A stretch of 64,000 bases of DNA from Candidatus Hydrogenedentota bacterium (GCA_029556545.1 JAKQEQ010000181.1:62001-126000); one strand, 5' to 3'; positions 23,332 through 32,451 are shown, counted from the first letter of the stretch. Notes: generated by a model not told the origin, from the letters alone. A program made the numbers and translations.

Positions 23332-24552
23332 TCAAACGGACGGCGCCTGCAGCCACAAGCAGACGGCGGCAATAGCCAGCGTGACCAAAGTGACGGGCAC
23401 TCCGACGCGCGCATGGTCCAGCCACGAAACGCGCACCCCCAAACGCTCCGCCTGATCGACCACGATGATATTGGCGATGCTCCCTACGATGATGAGGTTG
23501 CCCGCCAAGGTGCTTGCCAGCGCGAGAATGGGGCCCGCCAACGGGTGGGTTGCGGCGGGCAGCAAGAGCATTGTGGCGGGCACGTTCGAGACGAGATTGG
23601 ATAGCGCCGCGGCCACGATGAACAACCATGCGGGCTGCTCGATGGGCGCGCCCGCGTCCCGCATCCAGGTCATCGTCACATCGAGCATGCCTGTCTGTTG
23701 GAAGGCGCGATTCACGACGAAGAGCCCCGCGAAGAGCACGAGCAGGTGCCAGTCGACAAGCGCAAGCATGTTGCGGGTGTGCATGCGGCGACTCGTCAGC
23801 AAGGCGCCCGCCGCCGCGAGCGCCAACACTTCTCGGGGCAAAGCGGTAAAGAAAAAGGCAACGACCAGGAGGACAAGCACCGCGAGTCCCTTGCCGCACT
23901 GCCAGCGATTGAACGTGGGCGCGTCGATCTTCGGAATGGCAAACTCGCGATGCCAGCGGCCCCGCGTCAAAGCGCAGATGATCGCCCATACCGCGACGAG
24001 CCCCAGCGCGGTGGGCGCCGCCGCGCGCGCGAAGTATCCCGCGAAGGAAAGGTTCAAGGTCTGCCCGATGAGCATGTTTTGCGGGTTGCCAATCAACGTC
24101 GCGGCGGATCCGACGTTCGCCGCGCACGCCAGCGCGAGCAGGAAGGGAAGCGGATCGAGGTTCCTACGGCGGCAGCCCTCGATGAGAATCGGCGCAACGG
24201 CAAGGCACACGATATCGTTGCACAGGAGCGCCGACAGCAGGCCGACCAGGGCCGCAAGCAGCCCCAGCAGCAGGGCGGGCTGCACGTCAATCGCGGCGAT
24301 CCGGCGCGTGACCGCCGTGTAGAAACCGCCGAGCCGGAACTGCGCGGAAACGACCATGAGCCCGAAGAGCAAGCCCATCGTCGGCACGTCCAGCGCGTCC
24401 CTGGCTTCGTCGGGCGACAACGCCCCCGCCCCGAGCAGGATAATCGCGCCGAGGAGGGCGACGCCGGTGCGGTCAATCGCCAGTCCCGGTATGCGCCCGA
24501 GGATCATGCCGAGGTAGACGGCAATAAAGACGCCAAGAACCAATGTATCCAT
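23332..24552 (-). CDS. SLC13/ArsB-type anion permease
   Basis: 406 residues from the ATG at 24552, the first Met before the first membrane helix. About eleven hydrophobic helices. The family signature is seen as CLAVAPILIEGCRRRNLDPLP, then ACAANVGSAATLIGNPQNML near 155-175 and, in the second half, ALSNLVSNVPATMLLLP and STLAGNLIIVGSIANIIVVD. These two inverted repeats, each with NPQN/SIANI-type hairpins, are typical of the ion transporter superfamily (citrate, dicarboxylate, arsenite or Na+/H+ carriers). Substrate unknown. A distant paralogue is encoded at 40692-41960. The next gene downstream converges, and the FGE-like gene upstream points the same way, 113 bp away. Confidence 0.85.
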   Translation of the reverse strand: MDTLVLGVFIAVYLGMILGRIPGLAIDRTGVALLGAIILLGAGALSPDEARDALDVPTMGLLFGLMVVSAQFRLGGFYTAVTRRIAAIDVQPALLLGLLAALVGLLSALLCNDIVCLAVAPILIEGCRRRNLDPLPFLLALACAANVGSAATLIGNPQNMLIGQTLNLSFAGYFARAAAPTALGLVAVWAIICALTRGRWHREFAIPKIDAPTFNRWQCGKGLAVLVLLVVAFFFTALPREVLALAAAGALLTSRRMHTRNMLALVDWHLLVLFAGLFVVNRAFQQTGMLDVTMTWMRDAGAPIEQPAWLFIVAAALSNLVSNVPATMLLLPAATHPLAGPILALASTLAGNLIIVGSIANIIVVDQAERLGVRVSWLDHARVGVPVTLVTLAIAAVCLWLQAPSV

Positions 24553-24665
24553 CGTGAGTGTGCGCTTCCGCTTCCCGAGTTTCCCCGCCACTTTGCGAGA
24601 CGGGGCCGACGTGGAGCGGGCGGAGTATACCCGCACTTCCCCAGTGCCCTGCAACGCGGCGCGGC

Positions 24666-25598
24666 CTATCGCACCGCCGGACCGAATACGACGCGGAAGC
24701 CGATGAAATCGCTGCGGTGTCCGGGGGCGATCCTGCTTCGGAACGCGGATCGACAATGCTTGGATGGGAAACCCCAGGCGCCGCCCCGCAGCACGCGCAA
24801 TGCGTGCGCGCCGGCGTCCTGAACGTCCACAGTCGAACCTTCAGCATAGGCTGCGTACACGTCTTCGCACCATTCCCATACGTTGCCGTGCATGTCGTGC
24901 AGACCCCACGTATTCGCGGGGAAACTGCCCACCGGCAGGGTTTTCCGCAGATCGGCGTCCGGCAGATCGTCCCCGCGGGTTGCCGGACCGCGGAAATTTG
25001 CCTGGTCAGTCGAGATGTTCTCGCCGAAGTGATACGGCGTGGTCGTGCCTGCGCGACACGCGTACTCCCACTCCACCTCGGTCGGCAGACGAAACTCCCC
25101 CTCGCGCAGCACATCGCGTGCGAGGCCGAGCTCCGACGCGCGGCCGTTCAGCGCGTCAAGGAATTCCCTGCAATTCAGCCACGAGACATTCTCGACGGGG
25201 AGTCGGGGGTCGCCTTTGAAGTAGCTCGGGTTGTTGCCCGTCACGTTTTCCCACTGGGCTTGGGTGACCTCATACTTTCCCATCCAGAATCCTTTGGCGA
25301 GAGCCACGGCGTGTTGCGTCTCGTCGTCATCCCGCCCCGCTTCGTTCGCCGGGCTGCCCATCAAGAATTCACCCGGCGGTATCCAAACCATTTCCAGCAC
25401 CACATCATCGCCGAGGTCCACGGCGAAGCCGCGTATAGATTCTGGTTCGCCCTCCGGCGCCGCGACGGCCCCCCGCTGCCGTGTCAGGGCCAGCGTGGCG
25501 GCGGCAAAGGCCAGACCGAGGGCGCCCAACAGGGCGACTATGGCTACGGTGCGCCCGGCCACTCGCCACTTCTTATTGTCACAGGCGCGTTGGTTCAC
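24666..25598 (-). CDS. Membrane-anchored formylglycine-generating-enzyme-like protein
   Basis: 310 residues from a GTG at 25598 (AAGGAG 12 bases upstream); an earlier TTG is possible. One membrane helix (VAIVALLGALGLAFAAATLA) comes first and the domain then lies outside. The FGE-sulfatase (SUMF1) fold is clear: MVWIPPGEFLMGSPANE, GFWMGKYEVTQAQWENVTG, PVENVSWLNCREFLDALN, RLPTEVEWEYACRAGT, WGLHDMHGNVWEWCEDVY, RVLRGGAWGF and FIGFRVV. In true FGE two Cys near the end bind copper; here the first position is Phe (GGAWGF) and only the second Cys (KHC) remains, so formylglycine formation is unlikely. Such homologues act in many other roles, for example ergothioneine synthesis or signalling. No sulfatase gene is near. 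Confidence 0.8.
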   Translation of the reverse strand: MNQRACDNKKWRVAGRTVAIVALLGALGLAFAAATLALTRQRGAVAAPEGEPESIRGFAVDLGDDVVLEMVWIPPGEFLMGSPANEAGRDDDETQHAVALAKGFWMGKYEVTQAQWENVTGNNPSYFKGDPRLPVENVSWLNCREFLDALNGRASELGLARDVLREGEFRLPTEVEWEYACRAGTTTPYHFGENISTDQANFRGPATRGDDLPDADLRKTLPVGSFPANTWGLHDMHGNVWEWCEDVYAAYAEGSTVDVQDAGAHALRVLRGGAWGFPSKHCRSAFRSRIAPGHRSDFIGFRVVFGPAVR

Positions 25599-25756
25599 GT
25601 GCTCCGAGGCTCCTTCGTTGGGCGGTGCAACACCGAGAGGAAACAGTCTGCTTTCCGCACCACATTGGAGAAATGCAACCTCCGGGATCGAGAGCAAGTC
25701 ATCCTCTTGTCCATTCCGTCCCTGCCGTGCATCCCTGCAAGTACGAGCACGAAATG

Positions 25757-27181
25757 TTATGGCGACAAGCGATGAAATATCTGCACGCCGTAGCCGGGGA
25801 TGGTGTGGCGAAACGCGCTGTCTTGGAGATCCACCACGGCGCCGGTGTAGCGCTCGCGGAACGATCCGGACTGGCCGAGCAAGTCAAACCTTGCCATGTA
25901 TGTCAGGGGATCGCTGCGTTCATTGACCACGATAAGCCACCACTCGTTCTCGACGCGCTTGGGCAGGACGGTCACACCTTCGTCGTGGGAGCCGAAGGTC
26001 TCCTCAATCGTCACCCGCACGGACGCATGGGAAACATCGTGGCCGGTGATCACGGGCTGCAGGTCGTCAAGCTCCTTCACCACGGTGAGCAGGTCGCGCC
26101 AGCAAGTCGAGTCCTTCTCGATATAGGCCGTGCCCCAATACAGGATGCCGCGCGCACCGTGGACGATGGCGTCGAAGGCCATGAACCGCGTTTCCGCAAG
26201 GGTCGGACGCCTCAACTGTTCGCGGATTTCCGGTGGTCGTTCGGGCTGGATGTCGCCCCAACCAAAACCCTGAAGCACCATCCAGACGGGCTTGCCCGGG
26301 GCGGCCTGCTGCATCCGCCGCGTGTACGCGCCGACGGAGGCGAGCGTGCGGTCGAGCAGGTCCGAGTGCCGCACGTGAGGCGACTCAGGTACGGGGTAGA
26401 TATCGCAGCCCACGATGTCGGCGGCTTCATTGAAGCGCGCTAACTGGGCGACTTGATTGCGCGGGGCGTGGTTCATCCAGACCGGGTGAACCGGGTCAAG
26501 TTCTCCGAGGAGCGCGCGGCCTTTTACCATCCCCTGGTAGAGTCTTCCTGCTCGGTGCGGCGCGTTGGCCAGACCCAGCTCGGGGTGCGGGGAGTTCTGC
26601 CCCAAGGCGCGCCAGAGGTCCTCCGCCAGCTTCTCCGACGCCGCGTAACAGCCCTCCCGGTGCAGCGCGCGCGAGCGTTCAAGGTCCGCGGAAAGTTGAT
26701 CGCGTTGCGTGGCGTCCTCAAGGGCGGCTATCTGCTCGGCGAGCGCCTTCGGCTCCGCCCCGCCGCGCCAAAGGAGCGCGTTGTACCACGTGTTCCAGAG
26801 CGCCTCGTCGGGCACCTCCCACACCAGCAACGCCGGATGATCCGCGAAGCGTTCGACCATTTCCTTCAGCCCGGCGCCGCGCGCGTCGGCGTTCTCGCTC
26901 AGGTCGATGTGCGACCCCGTGTTAAGCCATGCATATACGCCGTGGGACCCGAGTCGATCCAGCGATTCCCGGCTTGCCGCCGCGTACACGAGTTTGATGC
27001 CTGCTGCCGCGGCCTCCCGCAGTACCGCGTCGTCCGTCGGGTTCTCGTAGAGTCCAAGGATGAAGAGCCGGCGACCGTCAACGAGCAGCATGCCGTCGTC
27101 GTCAAGCATCGCGGGCACGGCATGGCCGACCAAGATCGGCGTGACAGTCATGACCACGGAGAATAGAATTCTTGCAATCAT
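25757..27181 (-). CDS. Secreted TIM-barrel glycosidase-like protein of unknown function
   Basis: 474 residues from the ATG at 27181 (AGGAG 7 bases upstream), with a signal peptide to about residue 22 (IARILFSVVMTVTPILVGHA). The body looks like a (beta/alpha)8 glycoside hydrolase of the GH2/GH5/GH42 type: RRLFILGLYENPTDD, HPALLVWEVPDEALWNTW with a candidate acid/base Glu, ADIVGCDIYPVPE, PVWMVLQGFGW, and MAFDAIVHGARGILYWG, a pattern common in secreted proteins of these bacteria. A C-terminal beta-sandwich follows. I cannot assign a numbered family or substrate. A minus-strand promoter precedes it. Confidence 0.75.
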   Translation of the reverse strand: MIARILFSVVMTVTPILVGHAVPAMLDDDGMLLVDGRRLFILGLYENPTDDAVLREAAAAGIKLVYAAASRESLDRLGSHGVYAWLNTGSHIDLSENADARGAGLKEMVERFADHPALLVWEVPDEALWNTWYNALLWRGGAEPKALAEQIAALEDATQRDQLSADLERSRALHREGCYAASEKLAEDLWRALGQNSPHPELGLANAPHRAGRLYQGMVKGRALLGELDPVHPVWMNHAPRNQVAQLARFNEAADIVGCDIYPVPESPHVRHSDLLDRTLASVGAYTRRMQQAAPGKPVWMVLQGFGWGDIQPERPPEIREQLRRPTLAETRFMAFDAIVHGARGILYWGTAYIEKDSTCWRDLLTVVKELDDLQPVITGHDVSHASVRVTIEETFGSHDEGVTVLPKRVENEWWLIVVNERSDPLTYMARFDLLGQSGSFRERYTGAVVDLQDSAFRHTIPGYGVQIFHRLSP

Positions 27182-27231
27182 TGATCGACTCCTCTCACTC
27201 TCTGGGTTGTTCATCACGGTTCATGGTCCAG

Positions 27232-27260
27232 AGTATAGCCCGGCGGAACGGCGGTTGCAC
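27232..27260 (-). promoter_or_regulatory. Leftward promoter for the secreted barrel gene
   Basis: On the minus strand TATACT (27237-27232) lies 17 bases after GTGCAA (27260-27255). The -10 is good and the -35 is weak. Confidence 0.45.
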
Positions 27261-27329
27261 CATGCTCGCGAAGTGCGCATAATAAGAAATACGCCACCTC
27301 AAAAAAGACTATCAATTTTTTGTCACTCG

Positions 27330-27338
27330 TGCTAGAAT
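27330..27338 (+). promoter_or_regulatory. Extended -10 promoter for the Gly-Glu surface protein
   Basis: TGCTAGAAT is an extended -10 element in an A/T-rich stretch. No good -35 is seen, which is usual for this type. The leader would be about 180 bases. Confidence 0.45.
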
Positions 27339-27526
27339 AAAGTCAGAAGGGCAGGCCGCCCGGGTCGGAAGGCCACCCTGAGGTGTGGCATTCCGGGGGT
27401 GGCTTGTGTATTCTGGCTGTCGGTAGGCGCCAAGGTTCAGGTATCGTGCACCTGAGTATTCTTGGGAAAGGATTGATTAGCACGGGGATGGGCTCGGATG
27501 GGCCCAAAAAAAGAGGTGTATCTGTC

Positions 27527-30500
27527 GTGAAAACCAAAACTCTTGCGCAAGGGATGCTTGTGGTGGCGTTGTTGCTTGCGGTCATGCCGGGGGCGGCGCG
27601 CGCACAATGTCCCGAAAACCAGATGGACAACGATCTCCTTCTGGGCACCATGGAACTGCTGCTGAGTCAGTTCCTGATCGACCCCGACACAGGAGAGAAC
27701 CTGTGGACGGGGGACATGGGCTCGACGCCCATCTGGACCAAGATACCGGGGCAGTTAGGGCCGGGCTTCCTCGGGGTCGATAACAACGGCAACGGCATCA
27801 ATGACGACGATCAACTGGACATGTTGGCGGCGATCATTGACGGCGATGATTCGGTGGTAGGCAACCTGAACCCCGCGGACGTGGCGGCGATTCGCGCGGC
27901 CTATGCCTCGAACGCCGCATACATCCAGACGGTGGAGGTAACGCTGAACGGCGTGCGTGTGACCGCGCTTGGCGGCCTCGTGGACATTACGGAATCGATC
28001 ACGACCGGTCAGACGAAGTGCGTCGACCTGCCGGTCATCGGCAACACGTGCTTTGATGTGCCGAGCTTGTGGCGGGTCAATGAGGCGGACCCGGACGACG
28101 CGCTGCTCCAGGAAGCCCATCCGTTCCTTGAGGACATGATGGTTCAAGTCGGCGCGGGCACCGTGACCCTCGGCGACCAGTCAGGCATCGACCATCTGCA
28201 GGGCTTCATGGGGCAAGTCATGCTTGCCGTGATCAAGTACATCCTGCCGTCGCTGCTGTCGGACCTGAAGAGCGCGCCGATGGACGCGCCGATGGACGCG
28301 GAGAAAGGCTATACGATTCCGTGCGGCGAAATCCCAAGTTTCGACGAAACCATTCAGGTGGACCCGGTGGGCGACGTCCGTATCCGCATCAGCAACACGA
28401 ACATTTGCGCGGCGTTGCAGGGTTTCATCAACAAGTTTGACTGTCCGCCCATGACGTGTATGAGCGCCCTGCTCTCAGCGGGCGGCAACTTGAACGGCGA
28501 CGGCTCGACCAACCTTGCCTCGTACAATGCGACCGGCACGCGCCAGGAGTGGCTCATGGCGGAGGACATTACGAACCCGCCGTTGCAAGTTGTGCAGCAG
28601 CCTCAGGACCACAGTTCCCTGGTGGGCCTGCCGCTTGAACTGAGCATCGTTTACGCGGAGGGATTGCCGGGCGGCCCGGTGCAGTACAAGTGGGAAATGA
28701 TCGACATCGAGGAATTCGATCCCATCGGCGGACCCGTCTCGACCGGCGCGACGTATTACGTTGAATACCCCTATGCGACCGCAAACGGGTACTATACCGT
28801 GACGATTTGTGACCCGCTCTGGACGCGTCAGTCGATGGCGGCGAACGTCTTTGTTCAGGACGTCGATTTCGCGATTTACGAACAGCCGCAGAGCGCCGTG
28901 GTCTATGAAAACAACGATCATACCTTCACCATCCGCGTTATTGGCGGCGCGCCGCCCGTCCCTACGTATCAGTGGTACGGCGGCACGGATCCCGGATCGC
29001 TTGCGCCGCTCGAGGGCAAGACGAGTCGTGACCTGCTTCTGGAGAACCTCCAGATTGGCCAGGATGGTTACTATCAGGTCTATGTCACCGGCAACGATGG
29101 TCTTGGCAAGGGCACTGTGGTGCTGCAAAGCAACATCGCGCAGTTGCTCGTCGTCGCGGGCGGCGAAGGCGAGGGCGAAGGCGAGGGTGAAATCGAGTTC
29201 TGCACGGTCCCGTTGGACGACCAGCAACCGGTCCCGCCGTCCAGTAGCGGCGCGAGCGGCACCGCGCACCTCCTGATGAACCCCGGACTCGGGGAGTTCC
29301 GTATCGAGGTCGAGCACACGGTCGGCAGTCCGACCGCGGCTGGCATTTACGCCGGCGCGCCGGGCGCGACGGGGCCGATGATCGTCAATTTCGGCAGCGA
29401 ACTGACCAGTCCTATAAGCTACGTGCTTTCGGGTCTTGACCTGTACTACCTGGATCAAACGGAAGATGCGTACATTCAGGTGGAAAGCGTGGGATACCCG
29501 ACGGGCGAGATTCGCGGTCAAGTCATTTGCGGCGGCGAAGGTGAGGGCGAAGGCGAAGGTGAGGGCGAAGGCGAAGGTGAGGGCGAAGGCGAAGGTGAGG
29601 GCGAAGGTGAAGGCGAAGGTGAAGGCGAAGGTGAAGGCGAAGGTGAAGGCGAGGGCGATCCCTGCGACCCGATTGTGTTTGCTGACCCGAACCTCGAGGC
29701 CGTGGTCCGCGCGGACCTCGGGATTCCGTCAGGCAACCTCGGACCGGCGGACGTGGCCGAGTATTATCGTCTCAACGGGCGCGAGGCGGGCATCACCAAC
29801 CTGGAGGGCATCGAATGCCTCACGGCGCTGAACTACGTCAATCTGTCGTTGAACTTTGGTCTTAGCGACATCAGCGGCTTGGCCGCCTTGAGCGCTCTCG
29901 AGGAACTGGACCTGTCCGTTTGTCCCATCAGCGACATCAGTCAGCTCGAAGGATTGACGAATCTGAATATTGTCCGGGTCATTGCGACGCAGGTCACGGA
30001 CTTCAGCGCGTTCGTGAATAATCCGGGCATTGGCGCCGGGGATATCATCTACGCGGAGGGACTCACGTTCACTCCGGAACTGTGCGCGCAGGTCGTCGAA
30101 TTGCGCGCCCGCGGCGTCACGGTAATTGCGGGAGACCCGGACCCCTGTGGCGGCGAAGGCGAGGGTGAGGGCGAGGGTGAGGGTGAGGGTGAAGGCGAGG
30201 GCGAAGGTGAAGGTGAAGGCGAGGGTGAAGGCGAGGGTGAAGGCGAAGGCGAAGGTGAAGGCGAGGGTGAAGGCGAAGGTGAAGGCGAAGGCGAGGGCGA
30301 TCCTTGCTTCAGCGAGTTCCATACCGCTGACCAGACCGAGGACAACATCATCGCGCTCACCGAGCTCTTGCGTGTTATCCAATTCTTCAACAGCGGCGGC
30401 TTCCACTGCGCTGACGATCCGGGTAGCACGGAAGACGGGTACGTGCCCGGCACGGGCGCAAACCAGACCTGCTGTCTGCACGACAGCGACTATGCGCCGC

Positions 30501-30625
30501 AGGATTGGCGCATCCAGTTGACCGAACTGCTTCGTGTGATCCAGTTCTTCAACAGCGGCGGCTATCACTACTGCCCGGATGCCGTGCCGGCGACGGAAGA
30601 CGGCTTCTGCCCGGGCCAGGCGTAA
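27527..30625 (+). CDS. Large secreted surface protein: Ig-like, CHRD, leucine-rich and duplicated C-terminal module
   Basis: 1,032 residues from a GTG at 27527 (AGAGGTG upstream; ATG at 27488 is an alternative). Signal peptide VKTKTLAQGMLVVALLLAVM ending ARAQ. Order of parts: an N-terminal helical domain (about 28-340), Ig-like domains (about 345-545), a short Gly-Glu linker, a CHRD domain (about 560-665, ending GYPTGEIRGQVIC), a Gly-Glu run of about 21 pairs, a leucine-rich domain (NLEGIECLTALNYVNLSLNF, ISDISQLEGLTNLNIVRV), a second run of about 25 pairs, and a C-terminus with two copies of LTELLRVIQFFNSGG about 54 residues apart. The end resembles a dockerin-like or sorting module known from related bacteria. 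It probably works on the cell surface in adhesion or complex assembly. Confidence 0.85.
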   Translation: MKTKTLAQGMLVVALLLAVMPGAARAQCPENQMDNDLLLGTMELLLSQFLIDPDTGENLWTGDMGSTPIWTKIPGQLGPGFLGVDNNGNGINDDDQLDMLAAIIDGDDSVVGNLNPADVAAIRAAYASNAAYIQTVEVTLNGVRVTALGGLVDITESITTGQTKCVDLPVIGNTCFDVPSLWRVNEADPDDALLQEAHPFLEDMMVQVGAGTVTLGDQSGIDHLQGFMGQVMLAVIKYILPSLLSDLKSAPMDAPMDAEKGYTIPCGEIPSFDETIQVDPVGDVRIRISNTNICAALQGFINKFDCPPMTCMSALLSAGGNLNGDGSTNLASYNATGTRQEWLMAEDITNPPLQVVQQPQDHSSLVGLPLELSIVYAEGLPGGPVQYKWEMIDIEEFDPIGGPVSTGATYYVEYPYATANGYYTVTICDPLWTRQSMAANVFVQDVDFAIYEQPQSAVVYENNDHTFTIRVIGGAPPVPTYQWYGGTDPGSLAPLEGKTSRDLLLENLQIGQDGYYQVYVTGNDGLGKGTVVLQSNIAQLLVVAGGEGEGEGEGEIEFCTVPLDDQQPVPPSSSGASGTAHLLMNPGLGEFRIEVEHTVGSPTAAGIYAGAPGATGPMIVNFGSELTSPISYVLSGLDLYYLDQTEDAYIQVESVGYPTGEIRGQVICGGEGEGEGEGEGEGEGEGEGEGEGEGEGEGEGEGEGEGEGEGDPCDPIVFADPNLEAVVRADLGIPSGNLGPADVAEYYRLNGREAGITNLEGIECLTALNYVNLSLNFGLSDISGLAALSALEELDLSVCPISDISQLEGLTNLNIVRVIATQVTDFSAFVNNPGIGAGDIIYAEGLTFTPELCAQVVELRARGVTVIAGDPDPCGGEGEGEGEGEGEGEGEGEGEGEGEGEGEGEGEGEGEGEGEGEGEGEGEGDPCFSEFHTADQTEDNIIALTELLRVIQFFNSGGFHCADDPGSTEDGYVPGTGANQTCCLHDSDYAPQDWRIQLTELLRVIQFFNSGGYHYCPDAVPATEDGFCPGQA
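29531..29659. repeat. Hexanucleotide Gly-Glu repeat array
   Basis: About 21 tandem units GGCGAR/GGTGAR coding Gly-Glu in the surface protein. Synonymous third-base changes alternate between units, so the protein repeat rather than the DNA is conserved. A shorter array is at 29161-29190. Confidence 0.95.
30148..30300. repeat. Second hexanucleotide Gly-Glu repeat array
   Basis: About 25 tandem GGNGAR units separating the leucine-rich domain from the duplicated C-terminal module of the surface protein. Highly charged and flexible, it acts as a spacer; arrays like this vary in length by slippage. Confidence 0.95.
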
Positions 30626-30658
30626 TGCCGTAGCGCCGCATTGTCCGCTTGAAGCGCG

Positions 30659-30692
30659 GGGCGGCCGGTCTCATGGGCCGGCCGCCCTTCTT
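30659..30692 (+). terminator. Rho-independent terminator after the surface protein
   Basis: GGGCGGCCGG (30659-30668) pairs with CCGGCCGCCC (30678-30687) and is followed by TTCTTGT. Confidence 0.8.
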
Positions 30693-30720
30693 GTATGCAC
30701 ACAACGCCAGGATATAGCGT

Positions 30721-30750
30721 TTGATACAGGGGAAAGTCGTATCCGATAAT
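30721..30750 (+). promoter_or_regulatory. Promoter for pruA
   Basis: TTGATA (30721-30726) and GATAAT (30745-30750) with an 18-base spacer; the start codon at 30820 follows a GGGAGGAG ribosome-binding site. Confidence 0.6.
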
Positions 30751-30819
30751 GGGCGGTTCTTCTCGCACGGAAACGTCAGTGCGGGAGTGGTGGTAAGGTG
30801 ATCAACGGGAGGAGCAGTC

Positions 30820-32451
30820 ATGTTCAACGGTTTCTTTCATATTCGGGAGCCTGGGAACGAACCTGTTCTCGGTTATGCGCCTGGTTCACCCGAGCGCGCG
30901 GCGCTGAAGGCGACGCTCGAGGAAATGCTCGCCAACCCCATCGAGGTCCCGATGATTATCGGCGGCGAGGAGGTCCATTCGGGCAATCTGGTGGACATGC
31001 GGTGCCCGCATCGACGAGGCCACCTCCTGGGCCGGTATCACAAAGCGAACGCGGCGCACGCGGAGCAGGCCATAGCCGCAGCGAATGAAGCGAAGCGAGA
31101 GTGGGCCGAAATGCCATGGGACAATCGGGCCACGGTGCTCCTTAAGGCCGCGGACCTTTTGGCCGGAAAGTACCGTCAGACGCTGAACGCCGCCACGATG
31201 CTGTGCATGAGCAAGACGGCCCACCAGGCGGAGATCGATTCGGCCTGCGAGTTAATCGATTTCTGGCGGTTCAATCCGTATTTCATGACCCGTATCTACG
31301 GGGAGCAGCCGGTCTCGACGCACCAGGTACTCAACTACATGGAGCACCGTCCTCTTGAGGGGTTTGTCTTCGCGATCACACCTTTCAATTTCACCTCGAT
31401 CGCGGGCAACCTGCCCACGGCGCCCGCACTCATGGGCAATGCCGTCGTCTGGAAGCCTGCCTCTTCCGCCGTCCTGCCGACCTATTACATCATGCAGATT
31501 CTGAAAGAGGCGGGCATGCCCGACGGCGTCATCAACCTGATTCCGGGGCCGGGTCCCGTGGTCGGGCCGCCGGTGCTCAACCACCTCGACCTTGGCGGCA
31601 TTCATTTCACCGGCAGTACGCAGGTCTTTTCGACCATCTGGCTCGCGGTCGGATCGGACATCCGGAAGTACTACTCCTATCCTCGCATTGTCGGCGAAAC
31701 CGGCGGCAAGGACTTCATCTTCGCGCACGCTTCAGCGGACCTGGACGTCCTTGCCACGGGCATCATTCGCGGCGCCTTCGAATACCAGGGGCAGAAATGT
31801 TCGGCGGCCAGCCGCCTGTACGTGCCGGATACGCTATGGCCCACGCTGCGTGACCGGCTCGTCGATGACGTAGCTTCGCTCAAGACGGGCGACGTGTGCG
31901 ATTTCACGAATTTCATGGGCGCCGTTATCGACGCGCAGGCGTTCAGCGGCATCAGCGGCTACATCGACTACGCGCGGAACAACTCGGGGCTCGAAATCAT
32001 TACGGGCGGCGGCTACGACGACACGGAAGGCTACTTCATCCAGCCGACCATCGTACTGTCGAAGGATCCGAAGTCCAAGCTTATGTGCGAGGAGATTTTC
32101 GGCCCCGTACTTACGGTGCATGTTTATCCGGAGGCACAGTTCGAGGAGACGCTGACGCTGTGCGACGAAACCAGCCCTTACGCGCTGACCGGCGCCATCT
32201 TCGCGCAGGACCGCAAGGCGATCGTGAAGGCGACGCGGGCGCTGCGTAACGCGGCCGGCAATTTCTACATCAACGACAAGCCGACCGGGGCCGTGGTCGG
32301 GCAGCAGCCGTTTGGCGGCAGCCGCGCCTCGGGCACGAACGACAAGGCAGGGTCGTGGATGAATCTCGAACGGTGGGTGTCGCCCCGTACCGTGAAGGAG
32401 AACTTCCTGCCGCCGACGGACTATCGTTACGGGTTCATGCGGGAACCGTGA
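30820..32451 (+). CDS. pruA: L-glutamate gamma-semialdehyde (1-pyrroline-5-carboxylate) dehydrogenase
   Basis: 543 residues, the length of the long, eukaryote-like P5C dehydrogenases. It oxidises glutamate semialdehyde to glutamate with NAD+, the second step of proline breakdown. Seen: AITPFNFTSIAGNLPTAPAL (about 185-204), NAD-site WKPASSAVLPTYYI (about 211), HFTGSTQVF (about 262), VGETGGKDF with the general-base Glu293, and EYQGQKCSAASRLY with the catalytic Cys327. The C-terminal PFGGSRASGTNDKAGS is also typical. No proline dehydrogenase gene (putA/prodh) is in the window. It has its own promoter and follows a terminator, so it is probably transcribed alone or with the DUF1638 gene 119 bp downstream. 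Confidence 0.95.
   Translation: MFNGFFHIREPGNEPVLGYAPGSPERAALKATLEEMLANPIEVPMIIGGEEVHSGNLVDMRCPHRRGHLLGRYHKANAAHAEQAIAAANEAKREWAEMPWDNRATVLLKAADLLAGKYRQTLNAATMLCMSKTAHQAEIDSACELIDFWRFNPYFMTRIYGEQPVSTHQVLNYMEHRPLEGFVFAITPFNFTSIAGNLPTAPALMGNAVVWKPASSAVLPTYYIMQILKEAGMPDGVINLIPGPGPVVGPPVLNHLDLGGIHFTGSTQVFSTIWLAVGSDIRKYYSYPRIVGETGGKDFIFAHASADLDVLATGIIRGAFEYQGQKCSAASRLYVPDTLWPTLRDRLVDDVASLKTGDVCDFTNFMGAVIDAQAFSGISGYIDYARNNSGLEIITGGGYDDTEGYFIQPTIVLSKDPKSKLMCEEIFGPVLTVHVYPEAQFEETLTLCDETSPYALTGAIFAQDRKAIVKATRALRNAAGNFYINDKPTGAVVGQQPFGGSRASGTNDKAGSWMNLERWVSPRTVKENFLPPTDYRYGFMREP

Larger units (their letters stand above)
27182..27526. other. Divergent intergenic region with two promoters and a long leader
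   Basis: Holds a leftward promoter near 27232-27260 and a rightward promoter near 27330-27338. The rightward leader (about 27345-27526) is G/C-rich with several possible hairpins (for example around GGGCAGGCCGCCC, and GGTTCAGG with CACCTGAG) but matches no riboswitch I know. No gene is visible. Confidence 0.4.

Noticed and set aside
27345-27526. Cyclic di-GMP riboswitch
   Set aside because: A GGTAGGCGCC stretch is slightly like the GEMM 3' part, but the conserved 5' part and loops are absent.
29436-29831. Lys/Ala-rich frames within the Gly-Glu repeats
   Set aside because: They are the same hexanucleotide read in another frame (Lys-Ala, or Ser-Pro on the other strand); the Gly-Glu frame runs through a complete protein.
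30148-30300. CRISPR array
   Set aside because: The repeats are six bases long, with no spacers, and encode a linker. No cas gene is in the window.
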